Assembly: GCA_045588675.1 (NCBI GenBank) | Contig: JAZNER010000019.1 | Location: 1 to 64,000 of the forward strand | Length of the DNA stretch: 64,000 bases | Source of the DNA: SVTX01 sp045588675 | GTDB lineage: Bacteria; Bacillota; Clostridia; Oscillospirales; CAG-272 | Direction of reading: 5' to 3' | Part shown: positions 17,210 to 26,243 of the stretch, piece by piece | How the letters are laid out: each line of letters begins with the position of its first letter | Numbering within the stretch: the first letter of the stretch is position 1 | Made by a program: the position numbers and the translations under genes | Notes under the pieces: model-generated | The model's input: the letters and a program-made list of their open reading frames with translations, nothing else | Database searches by the model: none | Told to the model about the DNA's origin: nothing

Positions 17210-17818
17210 CTATTCTTCAACTATTGTGATATTTACGATTTTTAGTGTAAATTCAGCCTTATCGGTATAAACATTTATAACACTTCCCTCGGTTATATTC
17301 GTTTTCCCTATTGTATAATAGTCACCGCTCTTGTATCTTACAGTGTTCACATTCAGCTTGATCTGCCCGCACAGCTTAACTAAATTGTAGAAAACCTCAG
17401 GATGTTCCTGAACATCGATATTGTCTGCATTGTTGAGGGTCTGCTGGTCCTCTGAGTTCTCGGCTTCAGAGCTCTCAGCCTCTGAGCTTTCAGCCTTTGA
17501 AGCATCTGCGAATGACGGAATATCATCAACTATTGTATATATTGCACCGTTCTCATAATCCTCGTTTGAATACATAAATCCAAGCAGTCCGCCGTTAGCA
17601 AAATAAACCGCGTCGCCCTCTTTGACATAGCGAAGCAAGCTGTCATACTCCTCTTCACATTCAAACTCCATTATGTACTTTGCCTTGCTCTGTGAGTCAG
17701 CTTCTGAAACCGTAACAAACATTTGATACAAAACCGTAGCAACAAGGGCAACCAAAAGTAAAATCACCGCGATATCAAATGCGTTCAATTTATTCTTCGA
17801 CCTATGACCTTTTGCCAT
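17210..17818 (-). CDS. DUF4330-like membrane-anchored protein
   Basis: A 202-residue protein with a positively charged N-terminus, one membrane helix (residues 14-34) and a large extracellular beta-rich part. Between residues 110 and 135 is a low-complexity linker of repeated SSEAE units. The fold and size resemble DUF4330. Its start codon overlaps the stop of the preceding gene (TAATG), and both follow the O-antigen-ligase-like gene, suggesting a membrane complex for export or assembly of a surface polymer. The role is inferred from context only. Confidence 0.62.
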   Translation of the reverse strand: MAKGHRSKNKLNAFDIAVILLLVALVATVLYQMFVTVSEADSQSKAKYIMEFECEEEYDSLLRYVKEGDAVYFANGGLLGFMYSNEDYENGAIYTIVDDIPSFADASKAESSEAESSEAENSEDQQTLNNADNIDVQEHPEVFYNLVKLCGQIKLNVNTVRYKSGDYYTIGKTNITEGSVINVYTDKAEFTLKIVNITIVEE

Positions 17819-18450
17819 TACTGCTCACCTCCGCTCAAATTCTCCTGCTCAAGCTCAACTATTGCACCGCTTACGACGGTAGCTTCACAACGAAGTGTAT
17901 ATTCACTTCCCACAGCAATCTTATAATCTCCGCTGGAATATCCCTCGTCGGATTTGTATTTTGCATTGATCTTAACAGTCAATACCAGCTTGTTATTTGG
18001 GTCATTCTTGTCCTCAGGCTTATAAACGGAAACATTTTTGACCTTGCCGAAATAATATGTATTATCCTCGGTGTCAAGATAAAGATCTTCATTCTTCATT
18101 GTCCTGTAAACCGACAAATCTCCTTCACAAGGAGCAAGGAAGGTATATTCAATCGAGATGTTCTCATAATCGCTTGAATAATATCTCATAAGATAATACG
18201 CTCCCACAGCCAAACCGATAGCGATTACAAGAACTATAAGTCCTATAACAATATCAGTAAGCAGCGGTAAATTCTTTTTGCGTTTTTTACGAGAATTGGC
18301 TATTCCGCTAAGCTCATTCATGCTTTGAAGCAGCTGCTCCGTGCTCCCCCGCTCTGCCTTTATTCCGTCAAAGCTATCTGATTTATGAGAGTCGGCAAGC
18401 TTTAAACTGCCTTTATTATTTTCAGCATCATAATTTTTTAAATCAGCCAT
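17818..18450 (-). CDS. DUF4330-like membrane-anchored protein
   Basis: A 210-residue protein with a polar cytoplasmic N-terminus (about 60 residues ending in the basic patch RKKRKK), one membrane helix (residues 67-90) and an extracellular domain of about 115 residues. It resembles the following gene product (17210-17818) in plan and in several beta-strand segments, so the two look like paralogues that could form a heteromer. It starts 27 bases after the ligase-like gene, has an AAAGG ribosome site, and overlaps the next gene by one base. Confidence 0.6.
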   Translation of the reverse strand: MADLKNYDAENNKGSLKLADSHKSDSFDGIKAERGSTEQLLQSMNELSGIANSRKKRKKNLPLLTDIVIGLIVLVIAIGLAVGAYYLMRYYSSDYENISIEYTFLAPCEGDLSVYRTMKNEDLYLDTEDNTYYFGKVKNVSVYKPEDKNDPNNKLVLTVKINAKYKSDEGYSSGDYKIAVGSEYTLRCEATVVSGAIVELEQENLSGGEQ

Positions 18451-18476
18451 AATATATCCCCTTTCAAATAAACGAT

Positions 18477-20450
18477 TTATTCGACTTTAAGCCTTATATC
18501 AGCAGAGCTTTCTGATTCATAAAGCTCGGATTTGATATTCCTTTGTCTATCCTTGCCCTCCTTGACATAGCCCGAAAGCAATCCAAGACAAGCCCAGAAC
18601 AGATAGAGCATTCTGGCGTCGTTCCAGATTGAATTGACAAATCCAAACAAAAGCAATCCTATAGCTCCGCAAAGCAGAGCCAAGCTCTTTCGCCTGATGT
18701 CTTTGTCCTTCGATATAGAAATATATCCCAAGCTGTTTCCAACTATAAGTATCATCAAAATAACAAAGGTAATCAATCCGCCTATTCCCGACCAGCAAAT
18801 AAGCTGTAAATAGAAGCTTGTCGGCGAGGTCACGCCGCTTGAAATCGCATTTTGATAATCAGCAAACGCCGAGACAAACGCTCTCTCACCTGAGCCGATT
18901 CCCAAAAAGCGCGAGTCCTTCAACATTTCAAGCACGCCTCGCGAAACTTCAATATGAGCCGATGAATCCAAATCATTCATAGGTAAAATTCTGCTTACAA
19001 TATCGCCCACACCTTCAAATCCCCAATAAGCCTTTGCATAAGGGTAGATAACAGCAATTATTGCAACAGGTATTGAGGCAAATATAAGCGCCGACAGGGT
19101 TTTGTGACTGTGCAAGATCCAAAACGCGCAAAATTCAATGCCTATTATCACTACCGCCTCGTATGTTCCGTAAACAAACGTAGTTACAACACACAATGCA
19201 ACGGTCGTCAAGGATAGCATTGAGCCCTTAAAGCTTTTTTGTCCTGCCATGTATGCCAGCACAAATGGGAAAAGCATAACCGACATTACCCCGAAAACAG
19301 AGGCACTATCCGAAATATAGAGCACATTATACTCAAATATAGGTCTTACACTTTCACTGATTGAATAGGTTGCTCCATCGCCGATTGCATTATAAAAGAC
19401 ATTCCACAATCCCGAAATGCAAATAAGCACAAACGACAAAAGCAAAATTCCCATACAGGTATCAAGTCTTTTTTGTCCCTTTACCAAATTGTACGTCAGG
19501 AAAAATCCGCCGAAAATTATTATAACCGAAATCAATCCGTCAAGAATTGACGCGCTTCCGCCCTTTGAAAAGATTGAGGTCACAAAAACAAAGGCGCAAA
19601 AAATTAAAAATATTATACCGATTGCACCGAAGCTCGTTGTTCTCCGTCTTCTGATAAGCTTACATAGATATGAAAACATAACGAGTAAAATCATTCCTAC
19701 GAGAATTATGCGAGAATACTCTGTATATTGCAAAAACGGAGCGAATGTAATAGTGAGCACCACGCCGCTTTCGGGAGTTGACAAGCAAAGACTTACAGTT
19801 AAAATAAGACCGCACGCCACCAGCAAATACGCGGGGTGAAGGAAATATGTAAAAATTCCAAACAAAATAGCAAGAATTCCCGAAAAAAATATAATTTCAA
19901 TTCCGTCGATTTGCCCTTTTGCTTTCATTTTTTCTTCAGGAATACCAAGAAAGCTCAAAGCAAACGCGCGCACAAATCTGCTTTCCTCAACAGCCGCAAC
20001 GATTGATTTTGATGTTGCAAGGAGCGGCAAAGAGCAAAGAATAATGATAATTGAAGTTAATACCGCGTACTCGCCTACATAGTGCTTTGAGTATATAGCA
20101 ATTGAAACATAATACATCAAAACCGAGGTAAGTCCGTATATTGCAAAGAACGCTCCATAAACATTCAAGGAAAGAGATAACAAAAAGCCTTTAACTATAT
20201 TCATAATTCTGAACACAAAGCTTTTTTCTACCACGATTTCAGCAAAGCCTGCAGAATTTTTACTTTTTTTCTTCGTGCTCTTTTCAAGCAATTTCCCAAA
20301 ATAGCTTTTCTCATAAATGCTGGTTTCATTTGACATAGCACGGCAGGCTCTATTTCTTATAAAAAGCGAATAAATGAACGCCGTAAAGCGATTTACAGCA
20401 CTTACGAAGACTGAATTTGTCTTTCTGCTTTTGGTCATTTTTTTAGCCAC
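18477..20450 (-). CDS. O-antigen ligase-like (Wzy_C) polytopic membrane protein
   Basis: A 657-residue membrane protein with a basic cytoplasmic N-terminus of about 90 residues and a dozen or so hydrophobic segments. A large extracytoplasmic loop (about 490-545) carries the SRGVLEMLKDSRFLGIGSGERAF-type region typical of the O-antigen ligase/polymerase family, which links undecaprenyl-bound glycans. The start is a GTG at 20450 with AGGAG eight bases upstream; an ATG four codons later is possible. It heads a three-gene operon with two DUF4330-like proteins. No glycosyltransferases are adjacent, so the glycan is unknown. Confidence 0.8.
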   Translation of the reverse strand: MAKKMTKSRKTNSVFVSAVNRFTAFIYSLFIRNRACRAMSNETSIYEKSYFGKLLEKSTKKKSKNSAGFAEIVVEKSFVFRIMNIVKGFLLSLSLNVYGAFFAIYGLTSVLMYYVSIAIYSKHYVGEYAVLTSIIIILCSLPLLATSKSIVAAVEESRFVRAFALSFLGIPEEKMKAKGQIDGIEIIFFSGILAILFGIFTYFLHPAYLLVACGLILTVSLCLSTPESGVVLTITFAPFLQYTEYSRIILVGMILLVMFSYLCKLIRRRRTTSFGAIGIIFLIFCAFVFVTSIFSKGGSASILDGLISVIIIFGGFFLTYNLVKGQKRLDTCMGILLLSFVLICISGLWNVFYNAIGDGATYSISESVRPIFEYNVLYISDSASVFGVMSVMLFPFVLAYMAGQKSFKGSMLSLTTVALCVVTTFVYGTYEAVVIIGIEFCAFWILHSHKTLSALIFASIPVAIIAVIYPYAKAYWGFEGVGDIVSRILPMNDLDSSAHIEVSRGVLEMLKDSRFLGIGSGERAFVSAFADYQNAISSGVTSPTSFYLQLICWSGIGGLITFVILMILIVGNSLGYISISKDKDIRRKSLALLCGAIGLLLFGFVNSIWNDARMLYLFWACLGLLSGYVKEGKDRQRNIKSELYESESSADIRLKVE

Positions 20451-20497
20451 AAAATCTCCTCCTTCCTAACTTTTTAACTTAAAATCCTAATTTGAAA

Positions 20498-21196
20498 TCA
20501 TTTTTCAAGCAAATCGGGGCGATTAGCCTCTGTCAGCTCGCGGGCAGACTGGTCGCGCCACTTTTCAATATTGGCGTGATGTCCCGAGATCAGAACATCG
20601 GGAACCTTCACTCCGTGAAACTCATATGGTCTTGTATATTGCGGGTATTCAAGCATTCCCGACGAAATGCTTTCCTTTTCGTAGCATTCGGGGTCAGAAA
20701 GCACGCCAGGAACAAGTCTTGCAACACAGTCAACAAGAATTGCCGACGGAATTTCTCCGCATGTAAGCACAAAATCTCCTATTGATATTTCTTCGTCAAC
20801 TATTTCGTCAACTATTCTTCTGTCAACACCCTCGTAGTGTCCGCAAAGAATTATAATGTTATCATAGCCCGCCAGCTCCTCGGCTTTTTTCTGATTTAGC
20901 ACCTTGCCTGTGGGCGACATATAAATAACTTTTCTTCTCTCGGCTGCAAAGCCGCTCTTCTCTTGTTCTTTAAGTATTGCCTCGTAGCAATTATATATAG
21001 GGGGAGCCATCATAAGCATTCCCTTGCCTCCGCCGTACGGAGTGTCGTCAACCCGACGGTGCTTGTCCTCTGAGTAATCTCTTATATTATAGAGATTAAC
21101 CTCAATCGCGCCGCTTTTTCTCGCCCGCCCTATTATGCTCTCCCCGAGAATATAATCTACCATATCGGGAAAAAGCGTCATTATATCAAATCTCAT
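20498..21196 (-). CDS. trmD: tRNA (guanine37-N1)-methyltransferase
   Basis: A 232-residue SPOUT-class methyltransferase that makes m1G37 in tRNAs reading CNN codons, preventing frameshifting. The N-terminal MRFDIMTLFPDM, the PYGGGKGMLM segment near residue 58 and the knotted cofactor site LCGHYEGVDRR near 113 with SIGDFVLTCGE near 134 are all present. The ATG at 21196 has a GAAAGGATT ribosome site; a longer frame to 21271 overlaps rimM and is unlikely. It follows rimM by 22 bases, the usual rimM-trmD pairing. Confidence 0.95.
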   Translation of the reverse strand: MRFDIMTLFPDMVDYILGESIIGRARKSGAIEVNLYNIRDYSEDKHRRVDDTPYGGGKGMLMMAPPIYNCYEAILKEQEKSGFAAERRKVIYMSPTGKVLNQKKAEELAGYDNIIILCGHYEGVDRRIVDEIVDEEISIGDFVLTCGEIPSAILVDCVARLVPGVLSDPECYEKESISSGMLEYPQYTRPYEFHGVKVPDVLISGHHANIEKWRDQSARELTEANRPDLLEK

Positions 21197-21218
21197 TTTA
21201 ATCCTTTCAAGCGCAACC

Positions 21219-21734
21219 TTATTCGTCAGATAAAAGTCCCGGAATAGTTTCAACAAAGACACCTTTTTCAAGGTCTATTTTCTTGACAAACTCTTCAACA
21301 GCGGGCATCATTCGCTCTCCCGCAGGAGTTTTTACCACATAAATATCCGATGCGCCGCGATTGATTACATCACTTATTTTGCCGTAGAGCTTGCCGCTTA
21401 TACTGTCAATAACATCAAGTCCAATCAGGTCGGCAATAAAGAAATCGCCCTCTTCAAGCTCAAAATCCTCACGCGCGGCGTAGAGAGTAGTTCCCTTCAA
21501 AGCAATAGCCTTGTCCATATCGTCAACTCCCTCAAGCGCTGCAAGCACAAAGCTCTTGAAAATTGAGGTATGCAAAACTTTTATTTCTCGGTAAGCGCCA
21601 GCCTCTTTAATAAAAACTCTTTCAAGGCTTGCTAAAACCTCAGGGCTGTCACACAGTGACTCAAGCTTCACATCTCCGCGTACTCCGTGTGTATTTATAA
21701 TAATCGCGCATTCAAGATACTTTTTTCTTTCCAT
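21219..21734 (-). CDS. rimM: 16S rRNA processing protein RimM
   Basis: A 171-residue ribosome maturation factor that binds S19 and helps assemble the 30S head. The N-terminal RimM domain (ECAIIINTHGVRGDVKLE, residues 8-25) and the C-terminal PRC-barrel (from about 97, FIADLIGLDVID) are both present. A TGGAGA ribosome site precedes the ATG at 21734. It lies in front of trmD; the usual neighbours rpsP, ffh and rplS are absent here. Confidence 0.93.
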   Translation of the reverse strand: MERKKYLECAIIINTHGVRGDVKLESLCDSPEVLASLERVFIKEAGAYREIKVLHTSIFKSFVLAALEGVDDMDKAIALKGTTLYAAREDFELEEGDFFIADLIGLDVIDSISGKLYGKISDVINRGASDIYVVKTPAGERMMPAVEEFVKKIDLEKGVFVETIPGLLSDE

Positions 21735-21783
21735 ATTTTCTCCAGATATACTAAATCCAACTTAAATATTACTATACAGAGTA

Positions 21784-21812
21784 ATTATATCACACAAAGC
21801 TAAAAATTGCAA
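21784..21812 (-). promoter_or_regulatory. Probable promoter of rimM-trmD
   Basis: TTGCAA and TATAAT, 17 bases apart on the minus strand, 50 bases upstream of the rimM start. Confidence 0.5.
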
Positions 21813-21928
21813 GTATCCGCGTAATTTTTTTATAATTATAAAAATTTACAAATAAGCAATTGATTTTTTTACCAAATACAAGTAAAATATATAAAGTATG
21901 AAAATATATTTTTGAAAGGATATACAAA

Positions 21929-22252
21929 ATGATTAATTTTGCAATGCTTTTAACAGGCGCAGGCGGAACAGGCGATATGCTTATTACTGTCGGCATGCTT
22001 ATAGTTGTTGTGGTCGTTTTCTATTTCTTTGGTATTCGTCCTCAGAAAAAGCAGGAAAAAGAAACTGCCGCTATGAGAAACAGCCTTCAGGTTGGTGATG
22101 AAATCACAACTATCGGTGGTATTATCGGAAAAATCGTTAGCATCAAGGACGAAACCTGTGTTATCGAAACAAGCCACGACAGAACGAAAATTCGCATACT
22201 TAAATCTGCAATTAGCAAGGTTGATGTAAAGGCTGAGGACTCCATTGACTGA
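21929..22252 (+). CDS. yajC: Preprotein translocase accessory subunit YajC
   Basis: A 107-residue small membrane protein: one transmembrane helix (residues 17-37, MLIVVVVVFYFFGIRPQ) followed by the family's cytoplasmic signature RPQKKQEKE and GDEITTIGGIIGKIVSI. YajC associates with SecDF and the Sec translocon. The ATG follows a GAAAGGATA ribosome site. It is paired with a TIGR04086 membrane protein gene, a frequent clostridial arrangement. Confidence 0.93.
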   Translation: MINFAMLLTGAGGTGDMLITVGMLIVVVVVFYFFGIRPQKKQEKETAAMRNSLQVGDEITTIGGIIGKIVSIKDETCVIETSHDRTKIRILKSAISKVDVKAEDSID

Positions 22253-22274
22253 TGCTTAAATAGCACAAAGTAAT

Positions 22275-22334
22275 AAAAACACCTCCCACATCATATATTT
22301 CGATTGAAAATATATGTTACACGGAGGTGTTTTT
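22275..22334 (+). terminator. yajC terminator-like hairpin containing the next gene's ribosome site
   Basis: AAAAACACCTCC (22275-22286) is the perfect complement of GGAGGTGTTTTT (22323-22334), and an inner CATATATTT/AAATATATG pair lengthens the stem. The GGAGGTG arm is the Shine-Dalgarno of the next gene and the T-run ends at its ATG. The hairpin therefore looks both like a terminator of yajC and like a ribosome-site lock on the downstream gene. Confidence 0.7.
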
Positions 22335-22835
22335 ATGTTATACGGAAATAAATCAAAAAGCAGTATGCCGCAAATAAGAAAATCGACTGCAATCGTATCA
22401 AAACAGAGCTCGGTGGAGCAAGCTCCCCTTCTTGCTTCTGTTCTTAAAAATTCAATGTACGCTCTTTTAGCTATGTTGCTTTCGGGCTTGGTGCTAATCA
22501 GTATTTCAACGGCAATTGCTTATGCAAATCCAAACCCCGATTCTCTTGTTTTCCCGCTTTCACTGGCTTCCTTGCTTATGTCAATGTTTATAGGCGGATT
22601 TGTTTGTTCCAAAAGAACCTGCGAATCCCCCTTGCTTTGCGGGATCGTTTGCAGTGGAATAATTACCCTGTTTACAATTTTAATAGCTCTGTGTCTTAGG
22701 AACGCGGCAAGCTCAGGCTATACTCTCGGCTTTGCATTCTTGTTGCACGGAATAGCTATGCTTTTTGCAATTCTCGGCGCATTCGCGGGCAATATCAAGA
22801 AAAAATACAAACCGCGCAAGCGCAAATATCGCTGA
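22335..22835 (+). CDS. TIGR04086 family membrane protein
   Basis: A 166-residue membrane protein with a polar N-terminus (about 40 residues), four hydrophobic segments (near residues 43-68, 74-94, 103-124 and 132-152) and a strongly basic C-terminal tail. This is the usual plan of the TIGR04086 family, which sits next to yajC in Clostridia; function unknown. The ATG at 22335 is supported by GGAGGTG six bases upstream; an upstream in-frame ATG at 22314 lies inside the hairpin. Confidence 0.8.
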   Translation: MLYGNKSKSSMPQIRKSTAIVSKQSSVEQAPLLASVLKNSMYALLAMLLSGLVLISISTAIAYANPNPDSLVFPLSLASLLMSMFIGGFVCSKRTCESPLLCGIVCSGIITLFTILIALCLRNAASSGYTLGFAFLLHGIAMLFAILGAFAGNIKKKYKPRKRKYR

Positions 22836-22836
22836 A

Positions 22837-23631
22837 TTATCTTACCGACTTGTAAAAATCGAGAGAATCAAAGCTTCTGCCAAGATGATTGATTATGTAA
22901 GTTTCAGCTGTTCTTGAAAGGTCATTAAGCTCGCTGTCGTCATTGAGCTCAAATGAGAAGATTTTATTTTGCGGAGAGTTTAAAACAAATCTCACCGCTT
23001 GGAGCGTTGATGGCAGCATACCGCACAATATGCTCGCTTCGGGCATGTCCTCAAAGTCCTTTGAAATATGGGGCTTTGAGGAATTTTTTTTGGAAAGGCA
23101 ATCTGTGCAGATAAGTCGTCCGCCCATAACATCAAGATACATAAGCTCGGCATACGAGCGTCGGCAATAAGCACAGCAAGCAGTTTCGGGACAATATCCC
23201 GAAATTGAGGCAATTCTCAATTCAAATACTGCCTTAATAAGCCTTATATCCTTCTCCCCGCGTCCTACAAGATAGAGAGAATTCAAAAGCAAGCGCATTA
23301 TTTCCTCGCAATTATCACCCTCGTCGGTAAGCTCGTTTGCCACATCACAAAAATATGAGGAAAGAGCAACCCGCACAATATCAATTGATAAGTCAAAAAA
23401 GGGATTGATTACCGAGCCGCCCTTGAGCCAATAGGTTGAATTTTTTTCATAAATTTCAAAATTACCGTATGTATAGAGCTGTGAAATCGGGGTGATTTTA
23501 CTGCCCGATGAGCGTCCGCCCTTTACAATCACGCCAATTCTTCCGCGCTCGGGGGTTATAATATTCACAAGCTTATCACTCGTGCCAATATCGCAAACAT
23601 TTGTAATTACACCGTCAGTTGCGAACAGCAT
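22837..23631 (-). CDS. recO: DNA repair protein RecO
   Basis: A 264-residue RecO, which with RecR loads RecA onto single-stranded DNA. An N-terminal OB fold (residues 1-80, GIVTNVCDIGTSDKLVNIIT-like start, here beginning MLFATDGVITN) is followed by a helical domain and a four-cysteine zinc site (CCAYC near 154 and CTDC near 178). It is the last gene of the yqfC-recO operon, after era. recR lies at 39027-39626. Confidence 0.92.
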   Translation of the reverse strand: MLFATDGVITNVCDIGTSDKLVNIITPERGRIGVIVKGGRSSGSKITPISQLYTYGNFEIYEKNSTYWLKGGSVINPFFDLSIDIVRVALSSYFCDVANELTDEGDNCEEIMRLLLNSLYLVGRGEKDIRLIKAVFELRIASISGYCPETACCAYCRRSYAELMYLDVMGGRLICTDCLSKKNSSKPHISKDFEDMPEASILCGMLPSTLQAVRFVLNSPQNKIFSFELNDDSELNDLSRTAETYIINHLGRSFDSLDFYKSVR

Positions 23632-23669
23632 ATTCTCTTTTTCCCCCCTTGCCGTATCGTTTGAATAAG

Positions 23670-24554
23670 TTATTCCTCAGTATAGCCGAAATCGGTAATT
23701 CCTCTTTGGCTATCTCGCCAATTTTCCTTTACCTTAACCCAAAGATTGAGGTAAACCTTTGTGCCGAAAATAGCCTCAAGGTCGGCTCTGGCGTAAGAGC
23801 CTACTCTCTTGAGCTCTTCTCCGCCCTTGCCTACGATAATTCCCTTGTGAGATGCCTTCTCGCAGAAAATCTCGGCTCTGATGCTCACAAGGCTTCCCTC
23901 GTCCTTAAATTCCTCAATAGCAACGGCTATCCCGTGAGGAATTTCCTTATTAAGTGTGCGCAAAAGCTTTTCTCTGATAATCTCAGCCGCTACCTGACGC
24001 TCGGACTGGTCGGTTACGATATCCTCCGGGAAGAAGAAATCCGACTCGGACAAAAACGGCTTACACTCTTCAAGCAAGGCGTCAACGCCCTTTCCGTTTT
24101 TGGCGCAGATCGGAACGACCGCGCTGAAATCGTGAAGAGCTGCATAAGATGCAATCGTTTGGGCAATTTCCTCTCTGCGATAAAGGTCAATTTTGTTAAG
24201 AGCCAAAATGCCTGGAGTCTGAGTGCTCTTCATATAGTTAATTACATTTTTTTCAATATCGCTTATCGGCTTGCCTGTGTCAACCACCAAAATAACCGCG
24301 TCGGAGTGCTGCATTGTTGAGTTTGCCGTCTTCACCATAAACGAGCCAAGCGTGTTTCTGGGCTTAAAAATACCCGGAGTATCAAGAAATACAAACTGAT
24401 TTTCTCGGTCGGTATGTATTCCGATAATTCTGTTACGGGTGGTCTGCGGCTTAGAAGAAACTATTGCCACCTTTTCACCGAGCATAGTATTTAAAAGTGT
24501 TGATTTTCCAACATTTGGCCGTCCTACGATTGCTATAAATCCTGTTTTTTTCAT
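23670..24554 (-). CDS. era: GTPase Era
   Basis: A 294-residue GTPase needed for 30S ribosome assembly. GTPase motifs: G1 GRPNVGKST (residues 11-19), G2 around PQTTRNRI, G3 DTPG near 59, G4 NKID near 121 and a G5-like SAK-type CAKNGKG near 150. The C-terminal KH RNA-binding domain carries the GIIVGKGGEELKRVG motif near 230. It lies between ybeY and recO, as in many Firmicutes. Confidence 0.96.
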   Translation of the reverse strand: MKKTGFIAIVGRPNVGKSTLLNTMLGEKVAIVSSKPQTTRNRIIGIHTDRENQFVFLDTPGIFKPRNTLGSFMVKTANSTMQHSDAVILVVDTGKPISDIEKNVINYMKSTQTPGILALNKIDLYRREEIAQTIASYAALHDFSAVVPICAKNGKGVDALLEECKPFLSESDFFFPEDIVTDQSERQVAAEIIREKLLRTLNKEIPHGIAVAIEEFKDEGSLVSIRAEIFCEKASHKGIIVGKGGEELKRVGSYARADLEAIFGTKVYLNLWVKVKENWRDSQRGITDFGYTEE

Positions 24555-24571
24555 TGTCTTTGCCCCTTAGG

Positions 24572-25066
24572 TTATTTTACCGAAAGTCCCATAATATCCA
24601 TAATTTCGGTTTGCTTTTCTCTCATTTCCCTGTCGTCCTCTTCGCTGATTTCGTGGTCATAGCCAAGCAAATGAAGCATTGAATGAACACACAAGAATGC
24701 AGTTTCTCGCTCAAAGGAGTGTCCGTATTCGTCAGCCTGTGCCTTTGCTCTTTCAAGAGAAATTACAATATCTCCGAGATTATTTATAATCTCGTCTATT
24801 GCGGGCTCCTCGCTGTTTCCGTCAAAATCAAAAAGTGGGAAAGACAAAACGTCTGTCGGCTTATCAATCTGGCGGAATTTTTTATTAAGCTCCTGAATTC
24901 CCGCGTCATCGGTGAATGTAACCGAAACCTCGCATACGTTTCCATAATGCTCATAGTCAAGCGTTGCTTCTACAGCTTGTCTTACAAGCATCTTCATCTT
25001 ATAGGTTACTGGGAGCTTGTCCTGTTCATTTTCAAAATATATTTTGAGCGCCATTTTTCTGTTCAT
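24572..25066 (-). CDS. ybeY: Endoribonuclease YbeY
   Basis: A 164-residue metal-dependent endoribonuclease involved in 16S rRNA 3' maturation and rRNA quality control. The zinc-binding triad is intact in HSMLHLLGYDH near residue 132, preceded by the conserved RQIDKPTDVLSFP segment. The ATG at 25066 overlaps the stop of phoH (ATGA), so translation is coupled. Confidence 0.95.
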   Translation of the reverse strand: MNRKMALKIYFENEQDKLPVTYKMKMLVRQAVEATLDYEHYGNVCEVSVTFTDDAGIQELNKKFRQIDKPTDVLSFPLFDFDGNSEEPAIDEIINNLGDIVISLERAKAQADEYGHSFERETAFLCVHSMLHLLGYDHEISEEDDREMREKQTEIMDIMGLSVK

Positions 25067-26136
25067 TTTCTTTTATCCTTCTCAAAGCCTGTCGCTTCTG
25101 CTTCCTTTCGTGCAAAATATTTTTTATTGTTTTCCCCGCTCTGGCGCGAAGATTGTTTTTCTCTTTTCTCTCTGTCAAACCTTTCGTAAGCCAATATAAT
25201 CTTCTGCACAAGCTTATGTCTTACAACATCTCGCTCGCTAAAGGCGTGTATCGAGATATCCTCAATGCCTGCAAGGATTTTTACTGCCTCTCCAAGTCCG
25301 CTCTTTTGTCCTGCGGGCAGGTCGGTTTGTGTTAAATCTCCCGTAACGACCGCCTTTGAATTAAAGCCAAGACGGGTCAAGAACATCTTCATCTGCTCGG
25401 GTGTGCAGTTCTGTGCTTCGTCGAGAATTATAAAGCAATCGTCAAGAGTTCGTCCGCGCATATACGCGAGCGGAGCTACCTCAATTACTCCCTTTTCTAC
25501 TTGTCTTTGATAATTTTCAGCTCCCATCATCTCATAAAGCGAGTCGTAAAGAGGGCGGAGATATGGGTCTATCTTGCTCTGCAGGTCACCCGGTAAAAAG
25601 CCTAATTTTTCTCCCGCCTCTATTGCCGGACGGGTTAAAATAATCCTCGACACCTGCTTATCTCGGAGAGCCTTTACCGCCATAGCAACCGCCAAGAAGG
25701 TCTTACCCGTTCCTGCAGGGCCAATTCCGAGCACTATCGTATTCTTTTTAATTGCGTTTACATATTGCTTCTGTCCTACCGTCTTTGCCTTGATAGGCTT
25801 GCCCTTCATAGTCACGCATATACAGTCGTCACCAAGCTCCTCAAGCTCACTCATATTGCCTGAGGACACCATATCACAAACATAAATTACACTTCCATCC
25901 GTAATATTCTCATTGTATTTCGCCATCTTGACAAGATACTGAACGGCAGCGGCTGCCTGCGACACAAAACCGTCATCCTCACCCGAAATTACAATTATAT
26001 CATCGCCGTTATCGTTCATACGGTTATGAGCCGCAACGCCGAATTTCTTTTCAATTATTCTGATATTCGCATCACAGCTTCCAAAAACCGAGGCCACAAT
26101 ATCCGCGCTGTCCGCCTTTACAATTTTACTGCTCAT
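25063..26136 (-). CDS. phoH: PhoH family ATPase
   Basis: A 357-residue PhoH/YbeZ-type ATPase: an N-terminal KH-like domain, then Walker A GPAGTGKTFLAVAMAV near residue 135 and Walker B FIILDEAQN near 235. YbeZ partners YbeY in rRNA metabolism. The ATG at 26136 has TGGAG upstream; an ATG four codons earlier is less well placed. A basic C-terminal tail follows residue 325. It lies between yqfD and ybeY. Confidence 0.93.
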   Translation of the reverse strand: MSSKIVKADSADIVASVFGSCDANIRIIEKKFGVAAHNRMNDNGDDIIVISGEDDGFVSQAAAAVQYLVKMAKYNENITDGSVIYVCDMVSSGNMSELEELGDDCICVTMKGKPIKAKTVGQKQYVNAIKKNTIVLGIGPAGTGKTFLAVAMAVKALRDKQVSRIILTRPAIEAGEKLGFLPGDLQSKIDPYLRPLYDSLYEMMGAENYQRQVEKGVIEVAPLAYMRGRTLDDCFIILDEAQNCTPEQMKMFLTRLGFNSKAVVTGDLTQTDLPAGQKSGLGEAVKILAGIEDISIHAFSERDVVRHKLVQKIILAYERFDREKREKQSSRQSGENNKKYFARKEAEATGFEKDKRK

Positions 26137-26243
26137 AAAAATCTCCATAAATCTGCGCCGTAGCGCAGAAATTTTATTAATCCTTAATCTTAAATCTTAA
26201 GCCAATTTCGCTCAAAAACCAAACGGCTACTTGACATTTTAAG

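Noticed and set aside
23619..24320. Open frame of 233 codons on the plus strand
   Set aside because: It is wholly antisense to era, which has all its GTPase motifs; the plus-strand frame has no ribosome site and no recognisable sequence.
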